24,589 nt of DNA. It comes from Betaproteobacteria bacterium UBA5582 (GTDB lineage: Bacteria > Pseudomonadota > Gammaproteobacteria > Burkholderiales > Rhodocyclaceae). The stretch lies in the NCBI GenBank assembly GCA_002425245.1, contig DILW01000180.1:1-24589 (forward strand), written 5' to 3'. The notes under the pieces were generated by a model. It had not been told where the DNA came from and ran no database searches. It saw nothing but the letters and a program-made list of their open reading frames with translations. How positions within the stretch are numbered: the stretch's first letter is position 1; each line of letters opens with the position of its first letter. Below are positions 15,649 to 24,589 of this stretch, in pieces. Position numbers and translations under genes: made by a program.

Positions 15649-18504
15649 TCAGCCCGTCGACCGCCCCCGGCGCAGGCAATCGAGCACCGTTTCGTAGAGC
15701 AGTACAGGATCGACCGGCTTGGCGATGAAGTCGGCCATCCCGGCCGCCCGGCAACGTGCCTGATCCTCGGCAAAGGCGTTGGCGGTCATGGCCACCACCG
15801 GGGTGGTAAATCCCGGCAGCGCGCGCATTCTGGTGACCGCATCAAAGCCGTTGAGCCGCGGCATCTGCAGATCCATCAGGATCAGGTCAAACGGCCGGGA
15901 AGCAGCGGCCAGTTTGGCAAGCGCGACCTCCCCGTCCTCCGCCTCCTCCACCATCAACCCGGCCAGCTTGAGCAATTCGGCGGCAACCTGCAGGTTGACC
16001 GGATCGTCCTCGACGACCAGCACCCGAGCACCGGGAAATTCGCTGTGCAACAATTGGTCAGGCCGTAACGGACGCACCTCCACGACTGGCAGGGGGGCAG
16101 GTGCGCCTCGGGCAAGGCGGGCGGTGAACCAGAAGCAACTGCCCTGCCCGACCCGGCTCTCGACGCCGGCATCCCCACCCATCATCCGCGCCAGGCGGCG
16201 GGTGATGGCCAGCCCCAGACCCGTACCCCCAAAGCGTCGGGCCGTTGATGTGTCGGCCTGCTGGAACGGCAAGAACAGCTGGTCAACAATTGCCGGGTCC
16301 ACACCGATCCCGGTATCGGCGACCGAGAAGCGCAAGCTCGCCGACTGCGCATCGACCTGTTCGCAGTCGATGCGCAGATCGACCCGACCATGTTCGGTGA
16401 ATTTGACGGCATTGCCGGCCAGGTTGAGGAAAGCCTGCACCAGGCGGCCGGCATCGCCAAACAGGCCTGAGGGCATTTCGCCAAGCTGGTGACCAAGCTG
16501 CAGGCCTTTAGCCGAGGCCTGCACGGCAAGCATGGAAACGATGTTGTCCATGATGGTCGCCGGATCGAGCGGCCGGGATTCGAGCTGGAGCTTGCCGGCA
16601 TCGATCTTCGAGTAGTCGAGCAGGTCGTTGATGATGGCAAGGAGGTGATGGGCGGCCTCATCGATCTTGCTGAGGCGCTCGAGCAGAGGCGGATCCTCGA
16701 TCCGGCGACGCAGGACATAGGACATGCCGATGATGGCATTCATCGGCGTCCGGATTTCGTGGCTCATGTTGGCCAGGAACGCGCTTTTTGCGCGGTTGGC
16801 CGCCTCCGCCGCGTCGCGCGCCTGGGCCAGCTGGCGGGTACGTTCGTCGACCAGTTCCTCCAGTTGCTCCCGGTAGCGCTGAAGTTCTTGGGCCAGCTGT
16901 TTTTTCTCGGTGATGTCGAAGTTGACGCCGATGATCCTCTCCGGCGCCCCCTGCTCATCGACATGCACCTGACCGCGCGAGGCGATCCAGCGGATTTCGC
17001 CGTCCGGACGCAGAATACGGAATTCGACCGCAAACGGCTCGCTGCTTCCGATGTGGGCCGCCATCAATTGCAGCAAGCCCGTCCGATCCTCGGGGTATAC
17101 CCGCGCCAGCCAGTCAGACTGCAACCCGCCGAAACTTCCGGGTGCCAGCCCGTACATCCGTTCCACTTCCGGTGACCAGCGGGTCACCCCGGTACCGAGG
17201 TCGCTTTCCCAGATACCAAGCCCAGCGCTGACCTGGGCCATGCGCAGTTTCTCCTCGCTAGCCCGCAACTCGTTCTCGATCTGCCGACGCTGGGTGATGT
17301 CGCGGGCGATCCCGAGGACACCGATCAAGCGCGAATCACGGTCGACCAGCGGGGTTTTCACCGTTTCAACCAGGATACGCTCTCCACCGTCGGCAAAATC
17401 CAGCCATTCCTCGTTGATGGAAGGCTGTCCGGCGGCCAGTGCCCGACGATCGTGCTCGCGAAAATGGTCAGCAGTTTCGCGGTCGACAAAATCGTAATCG
17501 GTACGTCCCAGGATATCCGCCTCGGGCGCCCCGTATAGTTTTTCGAAGCGCGGGTTGCAGGCCAGATAAACCCCTTCCGGGTCCTTCACCCAGACCAGGT
17601 CGGGAATCGATTTGACCAGGGTGGTCAGTTGCGCCCGGCGCATTTCCAGTTCGGCGGTACGCTGGCGAACCAGGCGACGCAACAGAAAGATCCACAGCGC
17701 CAGCAGCGTACCCAGCACCAGCAGAACGATCAGTCCGGGCCTCAGGTAGTGAACGTAAGGCGCCAGGGACAGCGATTGACCCATCCATTTTTCGCGCAAG
17801 GCAGCATGCTCTGCCTCGCTGATCCTGCTCATGCCGGCTTCGACTGTAGCCAGAAGGGCGGGGTTGTCTTTGCGCACCGCCCGGTGCATTTCGCCGCGAT
17901 AGAGTTCAAAGGCCTGCCTGAACTGGTCCTGCACCGCATGACGGTAAAGATAATAGGCTGCCGGCGCCTCATCCAGACAGAAAACCTTGATTTCCTGATT
18001 GATGGCCGCCTGGATCATCTGAGCATAACCGCGGTAGTACTGGAGCGTCGAAATGCCCTTGGCTAACAGCATTTCTCCACAGGCATCACCTGCCTCGACA
18101 CCAATCTGGAAACCCTTGAGGGTACTCAGGCCGGTAATGCCGCTGATACTGCTGTGAGTATAAATGAAACTTCCCTGGCTCGCGTAGGGTTTGGAGAACA
18201 GGTAATACGGCTCACGGGCGGGGGTACGGTAAATGTTCTCGATCACGTCGGCATCCCCCCGTAACAGGCTTGCCTGCGCATCGGCCCAGGCGGTTGCCTT
18301 CAGGTCGACGGGAATGCCGGTCCGGGCCGACCACATGTTCCACAAATCGACCATGTAACCACTGGGCTTCCCCTCGCTGTCGAGAAACAGGTAAGGCGGG
18401 AAGTTTTCGTCGCCGACCACCCGGATGCGATCCGGTTCGGCATGCACCACCTGTGCTGACAAGCCTACGCAAAGTACGAGCAGATAGCTGGTCAGGCGTT
18501 TCAC
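15649..18504 (-). CDS. Hybrid sensor histidine kinase with periplasmic solute-binding domain
   Basis: The 951-residue membrane sensor has a signal peptide (1-22, ending VVHA) and a periplasmic bacterial family-3 solute-binding domain (about 25-245; RVVGDENFPPYLFLDSEGKP, DADVIENI). One membrane segment (256-276) and two PAS domains with PAC tails (about 291-408 and 415-533) follow. A short coiled coil (533-570) leads into a HisKA domain with H582 in NMSHEIRTPMN. The ATPase domain has NLAGNAVKF, ADTGIGVD and GGTGLGLAITRRL. The receiver (about 827-945) has E832/D833/D834 and phospho-acceptor D878 in LMDLQMP. There is no HPt domain. The binding domain resembles amino-acid-sensing BvgS-type modules, so a small periplasmic ligand is likely. 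The start is a GTG at 18504, 7 bases after the oxyR stop, leading straight into the signal peptide; the in-frame ATG at 18570 would put a 22-residue cysteine- and proline-rich run in front. No cognate output regulator is adjacent. Confidence 0.9.
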   Translation of the reverse strand: MKRLTSYLLVLCVGLSAQVVHAEPDRIRVVGDENFPPYLFLDSEGKPSGYMVDLWNMWSARTGIPVDLKATAWADAQASLLRGDADVIENIYRTPAREPYYLFSKPYASQGSFIYTHSSISGITGLSTLKGFQIGVEAGDACGEMLLAKGISTLQYYRGYAQMIQAAINQEIKVFCLDEAPAAYYLYRHAVQDQFRQAFELYRGEMHRAVRKDNPALLATVEAGMSRISEAEHAALREKWMGQSLSLAPYVHYLRPGLIVLLVLGTLLALWIFLLRRLVRQRTAELEMRRAQLTTLVKSIPDLVWVKDPEGVYLACNPRFEKLYGAPEADILGRTDYDFVDRETADHFREHDRRALAAGQPSINEEWLDFADGGERILVETVKTPLVDRDSRLIGVLGIARDITQRRQIENELRASEEKLRMAQVSAGLGIWESDLGTGVTRWSPEVERMYGLAPGSFGGLQSDWLARVYPEDRTGLLQLMAAHIGSSEPFAVEFRILRPDGEIRWIASRGQVHVDEQGAPERIIGVNFDITEKKQLAQELQRYREQLEELVDERTRQLAQARDAAEAANRAKSAFLANMSHEIRTPMNAIIGMSYVLRRRIEDPPLLERLSKIDEAAHHLLAIINDLLDYSKIDAGKLQLESRPLDPATIMDNIVSMLAVQASAKGLQLGHQLGEMPSGLFGDAGRLVQAFLNLAGNAVKFTEHGRVDLRIDCEQVDAQSASLRFSVADTGIGVDPAIVDQLFLPFQQADTSTARRFGGTGLGLAITRRLARMMGGDAGVESRVGQGSCFWFTARLARGAPAPLPVVEVRPLRPDQLLHSEFPGARVLVVEDDPVNLQVAAELLKLAGLMVEEAEDGEVALAKLAAASRPFDLILMDLQMPRLNGFDAVTRMRALPGFTTPVVAMTANAFAEDQARCRAAGMADFIAKPVDPVLLYETVLDCLRRGRSTG

Positions 18505-18512
18505 GTGAAACC
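18497..18512. other. parS-like ParB-binding site 2, over the kinase start codon
   Basis: The 14-base core GTTTCACGTGAAAC (18498-18511) is a perfect palindrome. It equals the inner 14 bases of the chromosomal parS form TGTTTCACGTGAAACA; only the outer bases differ (C on each side). It begins exactly where the oxyR stop codon ends and spans the region up to and past the predicted GTG start of the hybrid kinase (18504-18502 on the minus strand). ParB bound here would cover the translation start region on the DNA and could affect transcription into the kinase gene. Confidence 0.87.
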
Positions 18513-19426
18513 TATCGCCGCGCCGTGGCGCCGGGCAACTGACAGGACAACACGGCAGCACGCAGGGCATCGATGGCTTGCGGTCGCGGATAAGTCACCC
18601 GCCAGACCAGCCCGACCGTTCGTTCCGGCGGCGAACCGGCGAAGGGCAGGACGCGCACCATCGGTTCCTTGTCGACCAGCGGGTCAGCCGCGGTGCTCGG
18701 CATCACCGCCACGCCGGCACCGCTGGCGACCATGTAGCGGATGGTTTCCAGCGAGCTTCCCTCCAGCGAATGATCGAGGGCATCCTGCCCGTTCAGGCGC
18801 GGGCAGGATTCCAGCACCTGGTCACGGAAACAATTGCCCTGACCAAGCAACAGGAGATTCTGTCCGTCCAGCTCGTCAGCCGGAATGGCGTCCCGCCCGA
18901 CCCAGGCATGTCCAGCAGGTACGACGACTCGGAAAGGCTCTTCGTAAACCGGCTGGGCCACCAAACCGGCTTCAGCAAACGGCAAGGCAATCACGATGAC
19001 GTCGAGTTCGCCCGATTTCAGCGCTGGAATCAGGTTAGCCGTGAAATCTTCCTTGAGGAACAGCGGCATCTTCGGCGCTTCCCGGCTGAGCGCCGGAATC
19101 AATTGCGGCAGCAGGTAGGGGGCGATGGTGTAAATGATGCCGACACGCAACTGTCCGCTCATCGGGTCACCGGTCGACTCGGCAATCTCTTCCAGCTTTA
19201 CCGCTTCATCAAGCACACGCTTGGCCTGCTCGACGATGCGCTCGCCCAGATTGGTGATGCGCACGTCGTTCGCCGTACGCTCGAACAGCGCCGCGCCAAT
19301 CTGGCCCTCGACCTTCTTCAGCGCCACCGAGAGGGTCGGCTGGCTGACGTGGCAGGCCTCGGCAGCCCGGCCAAAATGGCGCTCACGGGCCAGGGCGACG
19401 ATGTAACGCATTTCGGTCAGGGTCAT
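18512..19426 (-). CDS. oxyR: Hydrogen peroxide-sensing LysR regulator OxyR
   Basis: This is the LysR-type transcription factor activated by a disulfide formed in response to hydrogen peroxide. The 304-residue protein has the N-terminal winged helix-turn-helix (MRYIVALARERHFGRAA at 6-22; HVSQPTLSVALKKVE at 26-40) and a two-lobed regulatory domain. The redox cysteines are present in GNCFRDQVLESC as C199 and C208, the same numbers as in E. coli OxyR. This separates it from generic LysR proteins. The ATG at 19426 overlaps the rsuA stop in ATGA; a longer in-frame start at 19474 would add 16 residues before the conserved MTLTEMRYIV. It is co-directional with the hybrid kinase gene 7 bases further on. 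No catalase or peroxidase gene lies in the window. Confidence 0.96.
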   Translation of the reverse strand: MTLTEMRYIVALARERHFGRAAEACHVSQPTLSVALKKVEGQIGAALFERTANDVRITNLGERIVEQAKRVLDEAVKLEEIAESTGDPMSGQLRVGIIYTIAPYLLPQLIPALSREAPKMPLFLKEDFTANLIPALKSGELDVIVIALPFAEAGLVAQPVYEEPFRVVVPAGHAWVGRDAIPADELDGQNLLLLGQGNCFRDQVLESCPRLNGQDALDHSLEGSSLETIRYMVASGAGVAVMPSTAADPLVDKEPMVRVLPFAGSPPERTVGLVWRVTYPRPQAIDALRAAVLSCQLPGATARR

Positions 19427-20130
19427 GGCGACACCCCCAGTTGTTTCATGTCTTCGGCGTTCAGCCAACGCCATTCGCCCGGCTTGAGCCCGGCAGGCAG
19501 GCGAAGATCGGCCAGTGCCTCGCGATGCAGCGCCTCGACCCGATTGCCGACAGCGGCGACCATGCGCTTGACCTGATGGTACTTACCTTCGGTCACAGTC
19601 AGGCGCAGCTGATGATCGTCGACGATCTCGGCGGCGGCGGCGGCAATCGGCGCCGGCTCGTCGTGGAGTAGCACGCCGGCAAGTAGTTGTTCGATCTGGG
19701 AGGCGTCGAGCGCGTGCTTGACCGTCGCCAGGTAAACCTTGGGCACCTTGCGCTTGCCCGAGGATAGTTGGTGATTGAGTTGCCCGTCATCGGTGATCAG
19801 CAGCAGGCCGGTGGTATCTTCATCGAGTCGGCCGATCGGCTGCACACCGCGCTCGCGCAGCGGCAGGGGCAGCAGTTCGAGCACCGAGGGGTGATGTTGC
19901 GGCTTGCGCGAGCATTCGTAGCCGGCGGGTTTGTGAAGCAGGACGCTGGCTTGTTCGCGATACGGCCAATCGATCCCATCAACGGAAAAGACAAGTCCGT
20001 CGGTATCGAAGTCGGCGAAGGGGTCATCTGCGATCTGGCCGGAAATACTCACCCGTTCGCGCCGGATCATGGCGCGGCAGGCCTTCCGGGTGCCGAAGCC
20101 GTGGCTTTGGAGGATACGTTCAAGTTGCAT
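19423..20130 (-). CDS. rsuA: 16S rRNA pseudouridine synthase (RsuA family)
   Basis: This is probably the enzyme that makes pseudouridine at position 516 of 16S rRNA. The 235-residue protein has an N-terminal S4 RNA-binding domain (about 1-45, LERILQSHGFGTRKACRAMI). The catalytic domain carries LLHKPAGYECSRK (64-76) and GRLDEDTTGLLL (100-111) with catalytic Asp103. The TEGKYHQVKRM motif (about 184) is also typical. The DTTGL form of the catalytic motif fits RsuA better than RluB, RluE or RluF. It is the first gene of the rsuA-oxyR-kinase run, and its start at 20130 is only 22 bases from the divergent DUF1857 gene. Its Shine-Dalgarno is weak. Confidence 0.9.
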   Translation of the reverse strand: MQLERILQSHGFGTRKACRAMIRRERVSISGQIADDPFADFDTDGLVFSVDGIDWPYREQASVLLHKPAGYECSRKPQHHPSVLELLPLPLRERGVQPIGRLDEDTTGLLLITDDGQLNHQLSSGKRKVPKVYLATVKHALDASQIEQLLAGVLLHDEPAPIAAAAAEIVDDHQLRLTVTEGKYHQVKRMVAAVGNRVEALHREALADLRLPAGLKPGEWRWLNAEDMKQLGVSP

Positions 20131-20152
20131 GTGGGGATGCTACCATCGGCAC

Positions 20153-20623
20153 ATGAACTTCGAACATCTGATTGCCATAAACGAACCCGGCAACCCGCTG
20201 GTCGTCCAGTTGACCCGCCGCCAGCTCTGGCTCGGCCTGCTCCAGCGGGTCGATAATCCCCTCCTCTTCCTGCCCGGACTGGCCGGTTTCACCATCCTCG
20301 AACGAGCCTACGACAGCGCCGTCCGCGAACTCGATTTCGGCGCCGCCCGCATCCGCGACCGGGTGACCCTGACCGAGGAACAAGCCGTGCGTTTCGACAT
20401 CGAGGCCAACGAGTTCCAGCCGGGCGGCAACCTGACCATCCGCATCGAGGAGCCCGCCGAAGGCCACCTTTACCTGCGTTTCACCTACGCCAGCGGACTT
20501 GCCGAACAGGCCGGCAGCGAGGACGCGGCCTACGTTGAGTACGTCAAGTCTGCCTACCACCAGTCGGACATTGATTGCGTGCGCATCATCCGTACGCTTG
20601 CCGCCGAGGGTACCTGCCAGTAA
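20153..20623 (+). CDS. DUF1857 / AtaL-like SRPBCC family protein
   Basis: The 156-residue soluble protein begins MNFEHLIAINEPGNPL and continues with LTRRQLWLGLLQRVDNPLLF, typical of the DUF1857 (AtaL-like) branch of the SRPBCC/START superfamily. This is a helix-grip fold with a deep pocket that binds small hydrophobic molecules. Further family-like stretches are RDRVTLTEEQAVRFDIE and YVEYVKSAYHQSDID near the C-terminal long helix. No catalytic residue can be named and the ligand is unknown. The 20153 start gives the family's usual N-terminus; an earlier in-frame ATG at 20069 lies inside rsuA. The stop is 21 bases before the P-type ATPase start, so the two are probably co-transcribed. Confidence 0.85.
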   Translation: MNFEHLIAINEPGNPLVVQLTRRQLWLGLLQRVDNPLLFLPGLAGFTILERAYDSAVRELDFGAARIRDRVTLTEEQAVRFDIEANEFQPGGNLTIRIEEPAEGHLYLRFTYASGLAEQAGSEDAAYVEYVKSAYHQSDIDCVRIIRTLAAEGTCQ

Positions 20624-20633
20624 GTCCATTTCC

Positions 20634-20639
20634 GGAGGT
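20634..20639 (+). promoter_or_regulatory. Strong Shine-Dalgarno for the P-type ATPase GTG start
   Basis: GGAGGT sits 5 bases before the GTG at 20645. It decides the start, because the next in-frame ATG is over 100 codons into the protein, after the first two membrane segments. Confidence 0.85.
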
Positions 20640-20644
20640 CCACC

Positions 20645-23329
<2,685 letters not shown>

Positions 23330-23379
23330 GCCACCGCTTGTCTGTTCAGAAAACCCCAGAACCCGACAGTCGCCCGCTC

Positions 23380-23886
23380 ATGACTCGCCGCCGCCAGACA
23401 AGCTCAGCCAGCACAATCCGGAGCGCCCTGCGCCGGGCCGGCATCTTCGCGCTGTTCTGGCTGATGGCGGCCGAAGGCAACCTGAGCGCCTGGCCGCTGG
23501 CAGTGGCCGGGATTGCCGCCGCCACCGCCGCCAGCCTATGGTTGTTGCCGGCGAAGACCCTGCCGCCGATCTCGGCCGGCGGACTGTTTCGTTTCCTCGT
23601 CTGGTTCGTCCGCCAGTCGCTGGCCGGCGGCTGGCAGGTCGCCCGGCTGGCATTGCAACCACGGCTGGCCCTGCGCCCGGCCTGCATCGAACTGCCGCTG
23701 AGTCTCCCCCCCGGCCTGCCCCGCCTGCTATTCACCGCCGCCCTGGGCCTGATGCCGGGCACGCTTGGCGTGCGCCTGCAGGGCGACACGCTGCTCGTCC
23801 ATGTCCTTGACCGGGAGCAGCCGCTGGCCGACGATGCCGCCCGCCTGGCCGATCGTGTCGCCGCTGTCTTCGAGGAAACACGATGA
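23380..23886 (+). CDS. mnhE: Mrp/Mnh cation:proton antiporter subunit E
   Basis: This is a small membrane subunit of the multi-subunit sodium (or potassium)/proton antiporter. The 168-residue protein has two or three hydrophobic segments near the N-terminus (about 21-58). The C-terminal part has the family signature LGLMPGTLGVRLQGDTLLVHVLD (about 120-142; PGTLGV is the most conserved piece). It starts 50 bases after the P-type ATPase stop with no visible terminator between them. The ATG at 23380 has no good Shine-Dalgarno, so the start is less certain than for its neighbours. The stop overlaps the mnhF start in ATGA. Confidence 0.9.
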   Translation: MTRRRQTSSASTIRSALRRAGIFALFWLMAAEGNLSAWPLAVAGIAAATAASLWLLPAKTLPPISAGGLFRFLVWFVRQSLAGGWQVARLALQPRLALRPACIELPLSLPPGLPRLLFTAALGLMPGTLGVRLQGDTLLVHVLDREQPLADDAARLADRVAAVFEETR

Positions 23887-24173
23887 ACCTCGACATCGGA
23901 GCACTCAGCCTGGCCCTGGCCGTCTTCCTGCTGCTCAACCTGGGTGCCGCGCTGTGGCGCGCGGCGCGCGGCCCGACCCCGGCCGACCGCATGCTGGCAG
24001 CGCTGCTGTTCGGCAGCACCGGGGTCGGCATCCTCGTCCTCCTGGCCTTTGCCGGCGGTCATCCGGCGCTGGTCGACGTCGCCCTGGTCCTGGCCCTGCT
24101 CGCCGCCATCACCGGCATTGCCTTCGCCCAACGGGCATGGCAGAAACCGGGGGAGGAAGACGATGCTGCCTGA
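23883..24173 (+). CDS. mnhF: Mrp/Mnh cation:proton antiporter subunit F
   Basis: The 96-residue membrane protein has three hydrophobic segments (about 6-26, 36-57 and 62-84). It carries the MnhF/PhaF signature RGPTPADRMLAALLFGS (29-45), in which the GP-T-ADR core is diagnostic. It starts in the ATGA overlap with mnhE and overlaps mnhG by 11 bases. The subunit is needed for assembly of the antiporter complex in the inner membrane. Confidence 0.92.
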   Translation: MNLDIGALSLALAVFLLLNLGAALWRAARGPTPADRMLAALLFGSTGVGILVLLAFAGGHPALVDVALVLALLAAITGIAFAQRAWQKPGEEDDAA

Positions 24174-24480
24174 CCTGCTCTCTGCCCTGCTCCTGCTGGT
24201 GGGTGCCGCGTTCTTCTTCGCCGGCACCGTCGGCCTGCTGCGTTTTCCCGACATCTACACCCGCCTGCACGCGCTGGCCAAAGCCGACAACCTCGGGCTA
24301 GGCTGCGTGCTCGCCGGGCTGGCGCTACAGGCCGACAGCCTGGCCGTGGCGCTGAAGCTGCTGGCGATCTGGCCGCTGGCGTTGATCGCCAGTGCCGCCG
24401 TCGGCTACAGCATCGCCCGCCGCGCCGCACGCTTGGGCGTTGCGCCCTGGCAGGAGACACAAAAGGAGCGGCAGCCGTGA
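24163..24480 (+). CDS. mnhG: Mrp/Mnh cation:proton antiporter subunit G
   Basis: The 105-residue membrane protein has three hydrophobic segments. It carries the MnhG/PhaG signature TVGLLRFPDIYTRLHALAKA (22-41), followed by the conserved DNLG. The ATG at 24163 has GGAGGA upstream inside mnhF, which makes it a better start than the upstream in-frame ATG at 23944 that lies within mnhF. The stop overlaps the next gene's start in GTGA. Confidence 0.93.
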   Translation: MLPDLLSALLLLVGAAFFFAGTVGLLRFPDIYTRLHALAKADNLGLGCVLAGLALQADSLAVALKLLAIWPLALIASAAVGYSIARRAARLGVAPWQETQKERQP

Positions 24481-24589
24481 GCACCGCCTTCGACCTGCTG
24501 CTCGCCGCCGCCCTGCTGTGGAGCGCCTGGCGCACGCTGGCGACGCCGCAGATCGGCCGGGCGGTGATCCTGTTCATCGTCTTCGGCCT
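24477..24589 (+). CDS. MbhD/DUF4040-like antiporter subunit, 5' part only
   Basis: 37 complete codons are present before the right edge. The GTG start overlaps the mnhG stop (GTGA) and has AAGGAG 8 bases upstream. The translated part is one amphipathic-to-hydrophobic membrane helix (FDLLLAAALLWSAWRTL), a short loop (ATPQIGRA) and the start of another helix (VILFIVFGL). This pattern fits the MbhD/DUF4040 subunit, which corresponds to part of the C-terminal region of MrpA. MrpB is the main alternative. The call rests on position as much as on sequence. Confidence 0.65.
   Translation, partial: MSTAFDLLLAAALLWSAWRTLATPQIGRAVILFIVFG

Noticed and set aside
13689..15773. Open reading frame of 694 codons on the minus strand, opposite topB
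   Set aside because: Antisense shadow caused by strong GC at third codon positions in topB; the translation shows no family features.
18505..18570. Longer start for the hybrid kinase at the ATG at 18570
   Set aside because: It would put 22 cysteine- and proline-rich residues before a normal signal peptide and would overlap the oxyR end; the GTG at 18504 fits better.

Overview
The window is GC-rich, densely coded chromosomal DNA. It has no insertion sequence, no tRNA or rRNA that I can see, no CRISPR array, and no gap above 142 bases. Gene content and protein character (ntrY-ntrX-trkA-trkH order, a LysM protein next to dprA, TopB with a long zinc-binding tail, OxyR with Cys199/Cys208) suggest a betaproteobacterium, probably of the Rhodocyclales (Dechloromonas/Azonexus-like). 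That placement is inference from memory of gene neighbourhoods, not a database match.

Region 1 (about 1-8466, minus strand) reads as one long, tightly packed operon: rsmB > DUF4390 protein > ntrY > ntrX-like > trkA > trkH > an efflux adaptor lipoprotein that runs off the left edge. Neighbouring genes overlap or sit 2-27 bases apart. It joins rRNA methylation, a membrane sensor/response regulator pair and Trk potassium uptake. Region 2 (8501-9403, plus) is a secreted S1/P1-type nuclease lying against the operon direction between rsmB and fmt. Region 3 (9387-10810, minus) is def-fmt. From a 142-base divergent spacer the plus strand then carries a LysM protein, dprA and topB (10953-15644). The dprA / def-fmt-rsmB-trkA core matches the cluster known in E. 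coli, here enlarged by the nuclease, DUF4390 and ntrYX.

Region 4 (15649-20130, minus) is a second operon: rsuA > oxyR > a large hybrid sensor kinase with a periplasmic solute-binding sensor domain. Region 5 (20153-24589, plus) holds a DUF1857 protein, a P2-type cation ATPase, and the start of an Mrp/Mnh-type cation/proton antiporter operon (mnhE, mnhF, mnhG, then an MbhD/DUF4040-like subunit cut by the right edge).

The least expected structure is a pair of parS-like ParB sites, at 9361-9376 and 18497-18512. Both sit inside gene ends; the second contains the predicted GTG start codon of the sensor kinase. Chromosomal parS sites cluster near oriC, so the window probably lies in the origin-proximal domain. 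Other points of note are an NtrX-like regulator whose AAA+ domain has lost its ATPase and sigma54 motifs, a P-type ATPase lacking two acidic calcium-site residues, and the E-F-G-first order of the antiporter genes. I see no clear multi-gene system that looks wholly new.
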